64,000 nt of DNA from GWE2-42-39 sp963668595 (lineage in GTDB: Bacteria; Bacteroidota; Bacteroidia; Bacteroidales; Prolixibacteraceae), in contig OY764876.1 in NCBI GenBank assembly GCA_963668595.1, positions 3,534,001 through 3,598,000 on the forward strand, in the 5' to 3' direction. The translations under genes and the position numbers were made by a program. Shown one piece after another: positions 9,513 through 18,714 of the stretch. A model generated the notes under the pieces. It searched no databases, was not told the DNA's origin, and worked only from the letters and a program-made list of their open reading frames with translations. Every line of letters begins with the position of its first letter. Positions within the stretch are counted from its first letter, which is position 1.

Positions 9513-12284
9513 TTAGTGAGCTTCAAGCCAATTTTTGCCTGCATTCATCTCAACAGTCAATGGCAGGCCGATGTTCACTGCTTGTTCCATTTCTTTTTTT
9601 ACCAGCACTTTCATCTGCTCCAGTTCTTCTTCTACAACATCGAAGTTCAATTCGTCGTGTACTTGCATAACCATCTTCGAACGTAGTTTCTGTCGTTTCA
9701 TCTCATTGAAAATGTTCACCATTGCTACTTTTATAATGTCGGCGGCTGATCCCTGAATGGGGGCATTGATGGCATTTCGCTCGGCAACACCTCGAACAAC
9801 AGCATTGGCTGAATTGATGTCGCTGAGATAGCGACGACGACCCATGATGGTTTGTACGAAGCCTGCTTCGCGTGCTTTGCGAATACTTTCATCCATGTAT
9901 TCCTTTACGCCAGGGAAGTTCTCAAAGTATCCGTCAATCAGTTCTTTCGCTTCGGTGCGCGGAATATTTAGTCGTTGCGACAATCCGAATGCCGAAATAC
10001 CATAAATAATTCCGAAGTTGGCTGTTTTGGCTTTGCGGCGCATGTCGGAACTTACTTCTGAAACCGGTATTTTGTAAATTTTTGAGGCTGTAATGGCATG
10101 AATGTCGTCGCCATTGCGGAATGCCTGCAACATGTGCGGATCTTCGCAAAGTGCAGCCATGATGCGGAGTTCAATTTGCGAATAGTCAGCCGAAAGAAAT
10201 AAATGATCGTCCGTCGAAGGGATGAATGCTTTTCGTATTTCTCGTCCGTTTTCGTCACGGATCGGGATGTTTTGAAGGTTCGGATTTGTTGAGCTCAAAC
10301 GTCCGGTAGCTGCAATTGCTTGATTATAAGATGTGTGTATTTTACTCGTCTTTGGGTTAATTAGCAGTGGCAGGGATTCTACATAAGTAGAGAGAAGTTT
10401 TTTCAAACCTCTGTATTCGAGTATTTTGCCAACAATTGGATGCCGATCGGCCAGTTTTTCAAGTATTTCTTCGGATGTTGAATATTGTTTGGTCTTGGTC
10501 TTCTTTGCATTCGCGTCAATTTTCAGCTTTTCAAACAAAATGAGGCCTAATTGTTTGGGCGACGAAATATTGAACTCTTCTCCCGCTAAATGGATTATTT
10601 CGCTTTCTAAATCGATAATTTGGTGGCGTAGCACCTTTGCGTATAGATTTAGTTCTTCCGGATTGATTTTAACTCCGGTCATTTCCATGTCGGCAAGCAC
10701 ATAAACAAGCGGCATTTCTACTTCTTCAAAAAGTTTGCGCACCGAATGTTTATCAAGCTCTGCGTCAATAGCATTTTTTAGTTGGAGGGTCAGGTCTGCA
10801 TCTTCGCAGGAATAATCTTTTAGCTTTTCGATCGGCACCTGACGCATGCTTAATTGCATTTTTCCTTTTTTACCGATCAGACTTTCAGTTGTCACTTTTT
10901 CGTACCCAAGGTATAATTCGCATAAGTAATCGAGATTGTGGCGTAGCTCTGGTTGAACCAGATAGTGGGCAATCATGGTGTCGTAAAGCGACCCTTTTAC
11001 CTCAATGCCATAATTCATGAGCACTGATATATCGTATTTCAGGTTTTGTCCTATTTTGCGAATTCGTTCATCTCCAAAAACCAGTTCAAATTCCTTTAAT
11101 ACTTCCAGTGTCTTTTCTTTTTCCTTCGGAATAGGAACACAAAATGCTTCGCGCTTGCGGAATGCAAACGAAAGGCAAACCAATTCGGCTTGCTGTGTAT
11201 CAAGACTGGTTGTTTCTGTATCGAAGCAAAATTCGTCCTGGATTGAAAGTTCGGCACAAAGGCTGGCCCGTTGTTCGCGGGTTTCAATCAGGTAATATTC
11301 ATGGGGTGCGGACTCAATGGTCTCTAAATTTTTCGGTTCTGCTACAATTGGTTCAAGCGCTGCACCAAATAAAGTTCCCTGTTCGAAAACCGGTTCCGGT
11401 TTTGATTCGGGTTGTAGCTTGGCAACAAAACTTCGAAATTCCAGTTCCGAAAGAATGTCTTTTAATTTTGTTTGATCGGGTTCACTCATTTCCAGTTCCG
11501 ATTCATCAAACGGAACGGGTACATCAATAATAATCTCGGCCAACTTGCGCGACATGCGTACCTGTTCCTGGTAAGTTTCCAGATTTTCTTTCTGTTTACC
11601 TTTCAACTGGTCTATATTTTGGTAGAGTCCGTCAATATCACCGTAGTCGCTGATGAGTTTCATGGCTGTTTTGGGGCCAACTCCTGGGCAGCCGGGAATA
11701 TTGTCGGCAGTATCTCCCATCAATCCAAGTATATCAATTACTTGCAGTGGGCGTTCAATCATGAAATTTTCTTTTACCTGATCGACTCCCCAGATTTCGA
11801 TTTCGTTTCCGCCCCGGCCTGGTTTGTACATGAAAATATTATCAGAAACCAATTGTGCGTAATCTTTATCTGGCGTAACCATAAATGTCTGATAACCTTC
11901 TTTTTCTGCTTTTTTTGCCAGTGTACCAATTACGTCATCTGCTTCAAAACCTGCTTTTTCGATGATCGGAATGCGGTAAGCTTCGATAATTCTGCGGATA
12001 TAGGGAATCGATTTACGCAAATCTTCCGGCATTTCTTCGCGGTTGGCCTTATACGCTTCATACATTTCATGTCTGAAAGTTGGAACATTCATGTCAAAAA
12101 CTACCGCAATATGAGTCGGATTTTCTGTTTTCAGTAATTGTTCGAGCGTATTTAAAAAGCCGAACATGGCAGACGTGTTCAATCCTTTCGAATTGAATCG
12201 CGGATTTTTAATGAATGCAAAGTATGAACGGTAAATCAACGCATAAGCGTCTAGGAGAAATAGTCGTTTGGTATTTTCAGACAT
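9513..12284 (-). CDS. polA: DNA polymerase I
   Basis: A full-length 923-residue family A polymerase for primer removal and repair synthesis. The N-terminal 290 residues form the 5'-3' exonuclease (DAYALIYRSYFAF, FEADDVIGT, and the helix-hairpin-helix GCPGVGPKTA). The middle domain keeps proofreading residues: FDTETTSLD, GQNLKYDISVL and CEDADLT. The polymerase domain shows motif A DYSQIELR, motif B RRKAKTANFGIIYG and motif C QVHDEL. All three activities therefore appear intact, unlike the many family members that lack a working 3'-5' site. The start MSENTKRLFLLD fits the family. queD lies 12 bp upstream and is probably co-transcribed. Confidence 0.97.
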   Translation of the reverse strand: MSENTKRLFLLDAYALIYRSYFAFIKNPRFNSKGLNTSAMFGFLNTLEQLLKTENPTHIAVVFDMNVPTFRHEMYEAYKANREEMPEDLRKSIPYIRRIIEAYRIPIIEKAGFEADDVIGTLAKKAEKEGYQTFMVTPDKDYAQLVSDNIFMYKPGRGGNEIEIWGVDQVKENFMIERPLQVIDILGLMGDTADNIPGCPGVGPKTAMKLISDYGDIDGLYQNIDQLKGKQKENLETYQEQVRMSRKLAEIIIDVPVPFDESELEMSEPDQTKLKDILSELEFRSFVAKLQPESKPEPVFEQGTLFGAALEPIVAEPKNLETIESAPHEYYLIETREQRASLCAELSIQDEFCFDTETTSLDTQQAELVCLSFAFRKREAFCVPIPKEKEKTLEVLKEFELVFGDERIRKIGQNLKYDISVLMNYGIEVKGSLYDTMIAHYLVQPELRHNLDYLCELYLGYEKVTTESLIGKKGKMQLSMRQVPIEKLKDYSCEDADLTLQLKNAIDAELDKHSVRKLFEEVEMPLVYVLADMEMTGVKINPEELNLYAKVLRHQIIDLESEIIHLAGEEFNISSPKQLGLILFEKLKIDANAKKTKTKQYSTSEEILEKLADRHPIVGKILEYRGLKKLLSTYVESLPLLINPKTSKIHTSYNQAIAATGRLSSTNPNLQNIPIRDENGREIRKAFIPSTDDHLFLSADYSQIELRIMAALCEDPHMLQAFRNGDDIHAITASKIYKIPVSEVSSDMRRKAKTANFGIIYGISAFGLSQRLNIPRTEAKELIDGYFENFPGVKEYMDESIRKAREAGFVQTIMGRRRYLSDINSANAVVRGVAERNAINAPIQGSAADIIKVAMVNIFNEMKRQKLRSKMVMQVHDELNFDVVEEELEQMKVLVKKEMEQAVNIGLPLTVEMNAGKNWLEAH

Positions 12285-12296
12285 GATTTTCCAGTT

Positions 12297-12746
12297 TTAA
12301 GAATTATCAGAAGCATACCACTCAGCAAAGGAGTTGGTGGTTTCGTATAGGCGAAGGCTGTGTAGCCCGGTGCCTTCGGGCAACATTCGCTGAATTTTGT
12401 CAGCCAGAAAAATAATGAGGTTTTCGGTTGTTGGTTGAAAGGGAACAAGGTGATGGCGTTCGTACATTTGCCCAAGCTCGCTGAATTGCTCGTGCGGAGC
12501 ATCGGCATTAATCATCAATGAATGATCCAGTTCGTCGATGACGTTTTTATTAATGAGTTTTTTCAATTCGCTGAAATCGATCACCATACCGTTTTTGGGG
12601 CTGGTTGAATCATTGATCGGAGTTCCGAGTAAAGTAACGCGTAACCGGTACGAATGGCCGTGAATATTGCGACAAAGCCCATCGTAATTAAACAGGGCAT
12701 GCGACATTTCGAATGTAAATTGTTTGCTGACGCGTATTTTTACCAT
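12297..12746 (-). CDS. queD: 6-carboxytetrahydropterin synthase (QueD/PTPS family)
   Basis: This 149-residue enzyme converts dihydroneopterin triphosphate to 6-carboxytetrahydropterin in queuosine and 7-deazapurine synthesis. Zinc-binding histidines are visible in FEMSHALFNY and NIHGHSY, the catalytic cysteine in DGLCRNIHGH, the Asp-His pair in DELDHSLMIN and the substrate glutamate in LYETTNSFAEW. The longer frame begins with TTG, so I used the ATG at 12746. The later queuosine enzyme QueA is encoded separately at 59266. It sits immediately upstream of polA. Confidence 0.93.
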   Translation of the reverse strand: MVKIRVSKQFTFEMSHALFNYDGLCRNIHGHSYRLRVTLLGTPINDSTSPKNGMVIDFSELKKLINKNVIDELDHSLMINADAPHEQFSELGQMYERHHLVPFQPTTENLIIFLADKIQRMLPEGTGLHSLRLYETTNSFAEWYASDNS

Positions 12747-12820
12747 GATTCTATTTTTCAAACATCGAAATTAGAAAGAAAGTTTGAGAAAGCTGTGTTT
12801 ATTTCGTGAGCAACTTAAAT

Positions 12821-12850
12821 AAAAAGCCCCACTCGGTAACGAATGAGGCT
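12821..12850 (-). terminator. Terminator of the ArsR-family gene
   Basis: On the minus strand AGCCTCATTCG pairs with CGAGTGGGGCT, 11 bp with two G-U pairs and a four-base loop, followed by TTTTTATTT. It lies 22 bp after the regulator's stop codon. Confidence 0.85.
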
Positions 12851-12871
12851 GCATATTTAATTCAAAGAATA

Positions 12872-13171
12872 TTATTCGCAGGAACAACGACTCAGGCAGT
12901 CAACAATTTGACTCAATGTGTCGTGACGAAGGAAATAATAGGTGTTCTTCCCTTCACGCTTGGAGCAAAGTACTCCTTTGTCTTTTAAAATTCCCAGGTG
13001 ATGTGAGGTGGTTGACTGTTCAATTCCCAACAATTCGTGAATTTCGGTAACAGTCAGCTTTTTGCCTCCTTCCAAATGTTTCAGTATGGCAATGCGCATT
13101 GGGTGAGCCATTGCTTTCAGCATATTTGCTGCAGTTTCTAATCGTTCAATTTCCAATTCCTGAATTTCCAT
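12872..13171 (-). CDS. ArsR/SmtB-family winged-helix regulator
   Basis: This 99-residue protein has the ArsR fold: an N-terminal dimer helix, AMAHPMRIAILKHL, a recognition helix in LLGIEQSTTSHHLGILKDKG, and a beta wing with REGKNTYYFL. The ELCVCD metal site of ArsR is absent. Four cysteines exist: one after the recognition helix (VLCSKR) and three in the tail SRCSCE, so thiol or metal sensing by the C-terminus is possible. It is monocistronic, with its own promoter and terminator, and has a palindrome over the promoter that suggests autoregulation. No dedicated target gene is adjacent. Confidence 0.88.
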   Translation of the reverse strand: MEIQELEIERLETAANMLKAMAHPMRIAILKHLEGGKKLTVTEIHELLGIEQSTTSHHLGILKDKGVLCSKREGKNTYYFLRHDTLSQIVDCLSRCSCE

Positions 13172-13197
13172 TGTTCTATTTTGTATTAAAACAGATG

Positions 13198-13215
13198 CAA
13201 ATATATAAATATTTG
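13198..13215 (-). promoter_or_regulatory. ArsR promoter -7 with overlapping palindromic operator
   Basis: The 18-bp sequence holds perfect 7-bp arms, CAAATAT and ATATTTG, around a 4-bp centre. Its left arm, read on the minus strand, is the -7 element TATATTTG at 13198-13205, 27 bp before the ATG. A repressor bound here would block the promoter. Confidence 0.65.
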
Positions 13216-13340
13216 ACGTTTATTTTGTTTGTATAATCCTGAGAGAATTTATTTTAGAACCAATCTAAAATAGGAATGTTGGTTTGTAAAGCGTATAGTC
13301 GTTTTATTTTATATTTTTGAGCATAACAAAAATGATGCGG

Positions 13341-14315
13341 ATGAGCTCGCTGGAAATTATTCAGTTACCGATTGAAAAGGAACTGAAAGACTTTGAACCC
13401 TACTTTAAAGAATCGATAAAAAGTGATATTCCTTTTTTATCCTTAGTTATTCGTTACATTCTGAAAAAGAAGGGAAAACAGATGCGTCCGATGTTTGTTT
13501 TTCTTTCAGCAAAAATTTTGGGGGAAACAAATGAATGGACCCATTTGGCTGCATCAGGAATTGAATTACTACATACTGCCACTCTTTTGCACGACGATGT
13601 TGTGGATGAGTCGTACGAGCGAAGAGGAAGTTTCTCGATTAATGCTCTCTGGAAAAATAAAATTGCCGTTTTGGTTGGCGATTATATTCTGGCAAAAGGA
13701 CTGCTGAATACTCTGGAAGTGAGAAAATATCGCTTTTTGCACCTCATAAGCCGGGCTGTGAAGGATATGAGCGAAGGGGAAATTTTGCAAATGCGCAAAA
13801 GCCGGAAGCTGGATATGGATTATCAGACGTATTTCGAAATAATTGAAAAGAAAACGGCTTCGCTTATTGCAACCAGTATGGCTATGGGAGCTGCTTCGGT
13901 AACCGAGGATGATGAGTTGGTAGAAAAAATGTTTCGGATTGGTTTGGATGTAGGTGTTGCTTTTCAAATAAAGGACGATATTTTTGATTATCAGTCGAAA
14001 GGCATTCTCGGAAAACCTACCGGGAACGATATAAAAGAGAAGAAAGTAACTTTACCCTTACTTTTTATTCTTGAGAAATCGAGTCCTTCAGAAAGAAGAA
14101 GAATTCTTCGTTTGGTGAAGAAGAAAAATAAAAATTCGCTCAAGGTAAAAGAGTTGGTTGATTTGGTTGTTACCAATGGTGGTTTACAATTTGCAGAGGA
14201 AAAAATGAATGAATATCGCGATAAGGCGATTCAACAAATTATGGAACTACCAGAAAATGCTGCACGCAACTCGCTGATTGAACTGGTTAATTACACAACA
14301 ACCCGTTCGAAATAA
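13341..14315 (+). CDS. Polyprenyl diphosphate synthase
   Basis: This 324-residue trans-prenyltransferase extends isoprenoid chains, probably to the menaquinone side chain. The first aspartate motif is LLHDDVVDES and the second is QIKDDIFDY. GKQMRPMFVFL and RRGSFSINALW are also conserved. The open frame begins with TTG at 13317, but a TAnnTTTG promoter element spans 13312-13319, so the transcript should start near 13326. The ATG at 13341, giving the standard MSSLEIIQLPIEKEL opening, is the likely start. Product chain length cannot be read from sequence alone. Confidence 0.92.
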   Translation: MSSLEIIQLPIEKELKDFEPYFKESIKSDIPFLSLVIRYILKKKGKQMRPMFVFLSAKILGETNEWTHLAASGIELLHTATLLHDDVVDESYERRGSFSINALWKNKIAVLVGDYILAKGLLNTLEVRKYRFLHLISRAVKDMSEGEILQMRKSRKLDMDYQTYFEIIEKKTASLIATSMAMGAASVTEDDELVEKMFRIGLDVGVAFQIKDDIFDYQSKGILGKPTGNDIKEKKVTLPLLFILEKSSPSERRRILRLVKKKNKNSLKVKELVDLVVTNGGLQFAEEKMNEYRDKAIQQIMELPENAARNSLIELVNYTTTRSK

Positions 14316-14317
14316 AA

Positions 14318-14338
14318 AAAGGGAGCAAAGTCCCTTTT
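14318..14338. terminator. Bidirectional terminator between prenyl synthase and response regulator
   Basis: AAAGGGA and TCCCTTT form a stem around GCAAAG, with a poly-A run on the left and TTTTAG on the right. It can end transcripts arriving from both convergent genes. Confidence 0.75.
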
Positions 14339-14359
14339 AGTTTATATTTGAATAGGTTG

Positions 14360-15064
14360 TTATTCAACAAATTTGTACCCAATACCTTTCAGCGTCTTGA
14401 TGTGATCGTTTCCGATTTTTTCGCGCAGTTTCCGAATGTGTACATCAATGGTTCTATCGCCTACTACTACATTGTCGCCCCATACCGAGTAATAAATTTC
14501 TTCGCGGGTAAATACTTTGCCTGGTTTTGAAACCAGTAACGAAAGCAATTCAAATTCTTTTCGCGGAAGAATCATCTCTTCGTTGTCTTTGCGAATCAGG
14601 TAACGTTCTTTATCAATAATCAGACTGCCGATGATTATTGTGTTGCTATTTTCAGCAACAACACCTTCGGCAACAGCTCCTCCCGATTTACGTTTGAGCA
14701 GTGCTTTTACGCGGCTGATGAGCACTTTCGGGCGAATGGGTTTAGTAATGTAATCGTCTGCTCCGGCTTCAAATCCTGCAATTTGTGAATAGTCTTCGCT
14801 GCGGGCTGTCAGAAAAGCAATAACAGTGTTTTGAAGTGCCGGAATTTTCCGGATTTCTTCACAGGCAGCAATGCCGTCCATTTCAGGCATCATTACATCA
14901 AGAATAATTAGGTCTGGAATTTTCTTCTCTGCAATTTTAATTGCTTCCAGCCCATTTTGCGCTGTATATACTTTGTAACCGTCTTTTTCGAGATTGTAAC
15001 TGATGAATTCGAGAATATCTACTTCATCGTCAACCAACAGGATTTTTTGTGCTTCTTCACTCAT
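14360..15064 (-). CDS. OmpR/PhoB-family response regulator
   Basis: This 234-residue protein has a receiver domain with the acidic pair in VDDE, phospho-acceptor Asp in LIILDVMMPEMDG and Lys in YITKPIRP. A winged helix follows, ending RTIDVHIRKLREKIG and the wing GIGYKF. It lies 90 bp downstream of its histidine kinase. The pair is divergent from a Pit phosphate transporter, which suggests, but does not prove, a PhoB-like role in the phosphate response. Confidence 0.92.
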   Translation of the reverse strand: MSEEAQKILLVDDEVDILEFISYNLEKDGYKVYTAQNGLEAIKIAEKKIPDLIILDVMMPEMDGIAACEEIRKIPALQNTVIAFLTARSEDYSQIAGFEAGADDYITKPIRPKVLISRVKALLKRKSGGAVAEGVVAENSNTIIIGSLIIDKERYLIRKDNEEMILPRKEFELLSLLVSKPGKVFTREEIYYSVWGDNVVVGDRTIDVHIRKLREKIGNDHIKTLKGIGYKFVE

Positions 15065-15154
15065 TGTTTCAAAATTGAATAGGTAAAAGTAAGTCTCCGG
15101 TATTAAATAGTTATTGCGCTTTGATTAAAAAACGTGCGAGTGAAAGTACAATTT

Positions 15155-16195
15155 TCATTTCGCTTTTTCAAGCATGAATGTGAAAGTTGTGCCTTTATCA
15201 ACTGCACTTTTTACGTTAATCGTTTGATCGTGTGCTTCAATGATATGTTTTACGATTGAAAGTCCCAGTCCTGTGCCTCCTTGCTCGCGCGAACGCGATT
15301 TGTCAACACGATAGAAGCGTTCAAAAATACGGGGAAGTTCACTTTTTTCGATACCAATGCCGCTGTCGGCTACTTCAACCAGTATGTTTTCATGCAAATC
15401 GTAGAAGGCAACTTTCACAAAACCCTTCTTTTTATTGTATTTAATGCCGTTAACCACGAGGTTGGTCATCACCTCCATAATGCGTTTTTTGTCGGCTCTG
15501 ACGTAAATTGGTTTATCGGGGCGAGGGTTTAATTCAAGGTTAATATTTTGTAATTGAGCCAGCGGTTGTTCCAACTCGAAAGCTTCTTCGGTGAGTTTTA
15601 CAATGTCGAAGCGTTCGTAGTTCGGTTTCAATTCGCCCGATTCAAGTTTGGTGATCGATTCCAGATCTTCAACAATGGAAATCATCCGATCAATACTTTT
15701 TTCGGTACGTTTCAGATATAATTTATTGATGTTGGGATCATCAATGCCTCCTTCCAATAAAGTCAGAATATAGCCTTGTATGTTGAAAATGGGTGTTTTT
15801 AGTTCATGCGAAACATTTCCCACGAATTCTTTTCTGTATCGTTCCAGATCTTTCAGACGCTCAATTTCATCTGTCTTCATTCGCGCCCATTCTTCAACCT
15901 CTTTTTGTACATCAACAATAATATTTCCGGTTGAGTCGGGTATTCGGCGAAGCTTCTTTTCCTGCACCGGAACATCACGAATCGTTTTATACAACGGTTT
16001 AATCTTATCATAAATGAAGTGATTAAGAATGTAAAGAACAATTACATAGGTTAATGCAAAGAAAAGGATAATGGCAATAATAAAAGCCAGTATTTTCATG
16101 TGAAGCACTAAGTTAACAAGGATGAAAATAGCTCCCAGAAAACTTAATACAGATGAGATGAAAAACGCTAATTGCTTGGCTGAATAAGATTTCAT
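15155..16195 (-). CDS. Membrane sensor histidine kinase, PhoR-like
   Basis: This 346-residue kinase has two membrane helices in the first 65 residues with almost no loop between them, so no periplasmic sensor domain. It has no PAS domain either. The H-box is FVGNVSHELKTPIFN; the N-box NLVVNGIKYNKKKG, G1 box DSGIGI and G2 box GGTGLGLS are complete. Kinases with this minimal sensor often take their signal from a partner protein, as PhoR does from the Pst-PhoU complex. The divergent Pit transporter with its PhoU-like tail is a plausible partner. The start at 16195 gives a normal N-terminus. Confidence 0.9.
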   Translation of the reverse strand: MKSYSAKQLAFFISSVLSFLGAIFILVNLVLHMKILAFIIAIILFFALTYVIVLYILNHFIYDKIKPLYKTIRDVPVQEKKLRRIPDSTGNIIVDVQKEVEEWARMKTDEIERLKDLERYRKEFVGNVSHELKTPIFNIQGYILTLLEGGIDDPNINKLYLKRTEKSIDRMISIVEDLESITKLESGELKPNYERFDIVKLTEEAFELEQPLAQLQNINLELNPRPDKPIYVRADKKRIMEVMTNLVVNGIKYNKKKGFVKVAFYDLHENILVEVADSGIGIEKSELPRIFERFYRVDKSRSREQGGTGLGLSIVKHIIEAHDQTINVKSAVDKGTTFTFMLEKAK

Positions 16196-16252
16196 AATAG
16201 AAAATGATATAAGTGCGGATAAATTTATAATATTTTTTGGGAGTTTGATTGA

Positions 16253-16296
16253 TTAACAGTAAATTGATGGTTCAGTAACATTATCTTAACGAGTAG
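16253..16296 (+). promoter_or_regulatory. Candidate Pho-box-like array, 11-bp phased direct repeats
   Basis: Four consecutive 11-mers start TTAACAG, TTGATGG, GTAACAT and TTAACGA. Three share the core (T/G)TAAC at 16253, 16275 and 16286; the second is degenerate. The array ends where the -33 region of the pit promoter should begin (the -7 is at 16323). An 11-bp phase of heptamers just upstream of the core promoter is how PhoB-class regulators bind in E. coli. Binding is inferred. Confidence 0.45.
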
Positions 16297-16322
16297 TGGC
16301 CGTTTCTCTTTTTTTAACAATC

Positions 16323-16330
16323 TATATTTG
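16323..16330 (+). promoter_or_regulatory. pit promoter -7 element
   Basis: TATATTTG is a perfect TAnnTTTG match, 26 bp before the pit ATG, which predicts a short leader. Confidence 0.6.
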
Positions 16331-16355
16331 CGATCGGAATAAAAAACCAATTTAA

Positions 16356-18635
16356 ATGGAAAATTATTATCTCGTTCTTGTAGTTATTTTATTTGCACTT
16401 GCCATTTCGGATCTGATTGTTGGAGTGGCAAACGATGCAGTAAACTTCCTGAATTCGGCAATCGGAGCCAAGGCCGCTCCAAAGTGGCTAATCTTTGGTG
16501 TTGCCAGTCTCGGGGTGCTAATTGGGGCTACTTTTTCCAGCGGAATGATGGAAGTGGCCCGAAAAGGAATCTTTCACCCGGACATGTTTGTCTTTTCCGA
16601 GATCATGATCATATTTCTGGCGGTTATGATTACCGATGTAATACTCCTGGATGCATTTAATACTTTAGGACTTCCAACTTCGACAACGGTTTCACTTGTT
16701 TTCGAACTACTTGGCTCGGCAGTTGCTGTTTCGCTTGTGAAAATTAGCCAGGCAGGTCACCCGATAGGTGAGATTTCTCAATATATCAATTCAGAAAAAG
16801 CCCTGGCCATTATATTTGGTATTCTTGTGTCGGTGGTTATTGCATTTACTTTCGGTGCATTAATTCAGTATCTGGCACGTATGCTTTTTTCGTTTAATCT
16901 TGAAAAAAGCAACAAATATTTTGGTTCTGCATTTGGTGGTCTGGCCATCGCTTCTATTACATATTTTATGCTGATAAAAGGGATGCATGGTTCACTGTTT
17001 GCTGATTTTAAGGTCTCAACAGGTGAAACCATTGAAGAATGGGTGAAAAATCATAGCTTTTTGTTGATGGTTTATAGTTTTATCGGTTGGACAGTTTTCA
17101 TGCAACTTCTAAAATGGATTTTTAAAGTAGATGTGCTGAAAATAGTTGTTTTAGTTGGCACTTTCGCTTTAGCAATGGCTTTTGCCGGAAATGACCTGGT
17201 AAATTTTGTTGGGGTTCCGCTGGCTGGTTTCAAGTCGTATCAAACCTGGGCTGCGTCGGGTATGCCTGCCGAATCCTTTGGGATGGGAGCACTTCAGGGA
17301 AAGGTAGATACTCCTGTATTTATGTTGCTGATTGCTGGATTGGTGATGATTCTTACTCTTGTTACCAGCCGGAAAGCAAAATCAGTTATTGCAACTACTG
17401 TTGATCTTTCCAGACAAAATGAAGGAGAAGAGCGTTTCTCATCTTCATTGGCTGCCCGCGTAATTGTTCGGGGTGCAGTAAATGCGTCGAAAACTGTTCG
17501 TCGTTTGCTGCCGGGATCTATTACTGCTTCGGTAGAGCGTCGGTTTACTGCTATTCCGTTGCAGGTGAGTAAAGACGGCGAGAAGCCAGCGTTTGATATG
17601 CTTCGTGCTGCCTGTAATTTATTGATAGCTAGTATTCTTATTGCTTTGGGGACCTCGCTGAAATTACCTCTGTCAACAACGTATGTGACTTTTATGGTGG
17701 CCATGGGTACTTCTTTAGCCGACCGGGCCTGGGATCGCGAAAGTGCAGTGTATCGTATTTCGGGTGTATTTACCGTTGTCGGAGGATGGTTTCTTACTGC
17801 ACTGGTTGCCTTTACTGTAGCGGCCACTATTGCCTCAATTATTATACTTTCAGGTAGTTTCATGGTTTTTGTATTTATTGCGATTGCAATCTTTATGGTA
17901 TTACGTACGCAGGTACTTTTCCGCAAACGTGCTCAGGCTAAAAAAGAAGAAGAGGAAGAAGAAGTTTCTGTTAGCTCAACGGCTACAGAAGATGTTCTTT
18001 CTAAATGCAAAGAGCAGTCGATGAATGCAATCATTACCTCGAATCAGATTTTTACTGTTGCAATGGAGGGATTTTTTGAGGAGAATCGCTCTCAACTGAA
18101 AGAGATTGCATTGGCGAACAAAGAATTTAATAAAAAATCGAAAAAACTGAAGGCAAAAATTCTGACTACAATTGGTCGTTTGCAGCAAGATTCAGTTGAT
18201 TCCGGACACTATTATGTGCAGGTTGTTGATTATCGCAGGGAAATGGCACATTCGGTGAATTACATTCTGGAGCCGATGATTGAGCATCTGGAAAATAATC
18301 ATAAACCATTTCTGAAAGAGCAACGCGAGGAAATGACACAGTTTATTACCGAAACAGACAGCTTCTTTAACTTCGCGTTACACATTTCTAAAGAAGAAAA
18401 ATTTGATCGTCTTGAGGAGCTGATTTCTAAACGGGACGACTTATTAACCAAGCTTGTTCGTGTAGAAAAGAATCAGATAAAACGCATTAAAACAAAGCAA
18501 GTTAACACGCGAAATTCAATTCTGTACTTTAAGATTGTTTCTGAAATTAAAAACCTATTGTTGCAAACAGTTAATATGGTAAAAGCTCAACGCGATTTTA
18601 TTAATTATTCGCGAACTGAGAAGACGAAATCGTAG
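16356..18635 (+). CDS. pit: Inorganic phosphate transporter, PiT family, with PhoU-like C-terminal domain
   Basis: This 759-residue inner-membrane protein moves phosphate, probably with a cation. The two PiT signatures are visible as GVANDAVNFLNSAIG near residue 24 and FAGNDLVNFVGVPL near 275. The region after about residue 540 is soluble, starts with a run of Lys and Glu, and is helical with the length of a PhoU domain. This long form, fused to a PhoU-like tail, is common in Bacteroidota; stand-alone Pit is about 500 residues. Its divergent neighbour is a PhoR/PhoB-like system. A terminator follows at 18659. Confidence 0.93.
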   Translation: MENYYLVLVVILFALAISDLIVGVANDAVNFLNSAIGAKAAPKWLIFGVASLGVLIGATFSSGMMEVARKGIFHPDMFVFSEIMIIFLAVMITDVILLDAFNTLGLPTSTTVSLVFELLGSAVAVSLVKISQAGHPIGEISQYINSEKALAIIFGILVSVVIAFTFGALIQYLARMLFSFNLEKSNKYFGSAFGGLAIASITYFMLIKGMHGSLFADFKVSTGETIEEWVKNHSFLLMVYSFIGWTVFMQLLKWIFKVDVLKIVVLVGTFALAMAFAGNDLVNFVGVPLAGFKSYQTWAASGMPAESFGMGALQGKVDTPVFMLLIAGLVMILTLVTSRKAKSVIATTVDLSRQNEGEERFSSSLAARVIVRGAVNASKTVRRLLPGSITASVERRFTAIPLQVSKDGEKPAFDMLRAACNLLIASILIALGTSLKLPLSTTYVTFMVAMGTSLADRAWDRESAVYRISGVFTVVGGWFLTALVAFTVAATIASIIILSGSFMVFVFIAIAIFMVLRTQVLFRKRAQAKKEEEEEEVSVSSTATEDVLSKCKEQSMNAIITSNQIFTVAMEGFFEENRSQLKEIALANKEFNKKSKKLKAKILTTIGRLQQDSVDSGHYYVQVVDYRREMAHSVNYILEPMIEHLENNHKPFLKEQREEMTQFITETDSFFNFALHISKEEKFDRLEELISKRDDLLTKLVRVEKNQIKRIKTKQVNTRNSILYFKIVSEIKNLLLQTVNMVKAQRDFINYSRTEKTKS

Positions 18636-18658
18636 TATTGAATATCGATAAAATATAT

Positions 18659-18692
18659 AACCGGCCGTGATGAAAATTGCAGTCGGTTTTTT
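18659..18692 (+). terminator. Terminator after pit
   Basis: AACCGGC pairs with GTCGGTT (one G-U) around a 16-base loop and runs directly into TTTTTT. Confidence 0.7.
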
Positions 18693-18714
18693 CGTTATTA
18701 ACCCAAAAGTATGC

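Noticed and set aside
11472..12137. 221-codon open frame on the plus strand within polA
   Set aside because: It is antisense to the clear 5'-3' exonuclease domain of polA. Its sequence is low in normal protein composition and matches nothing.
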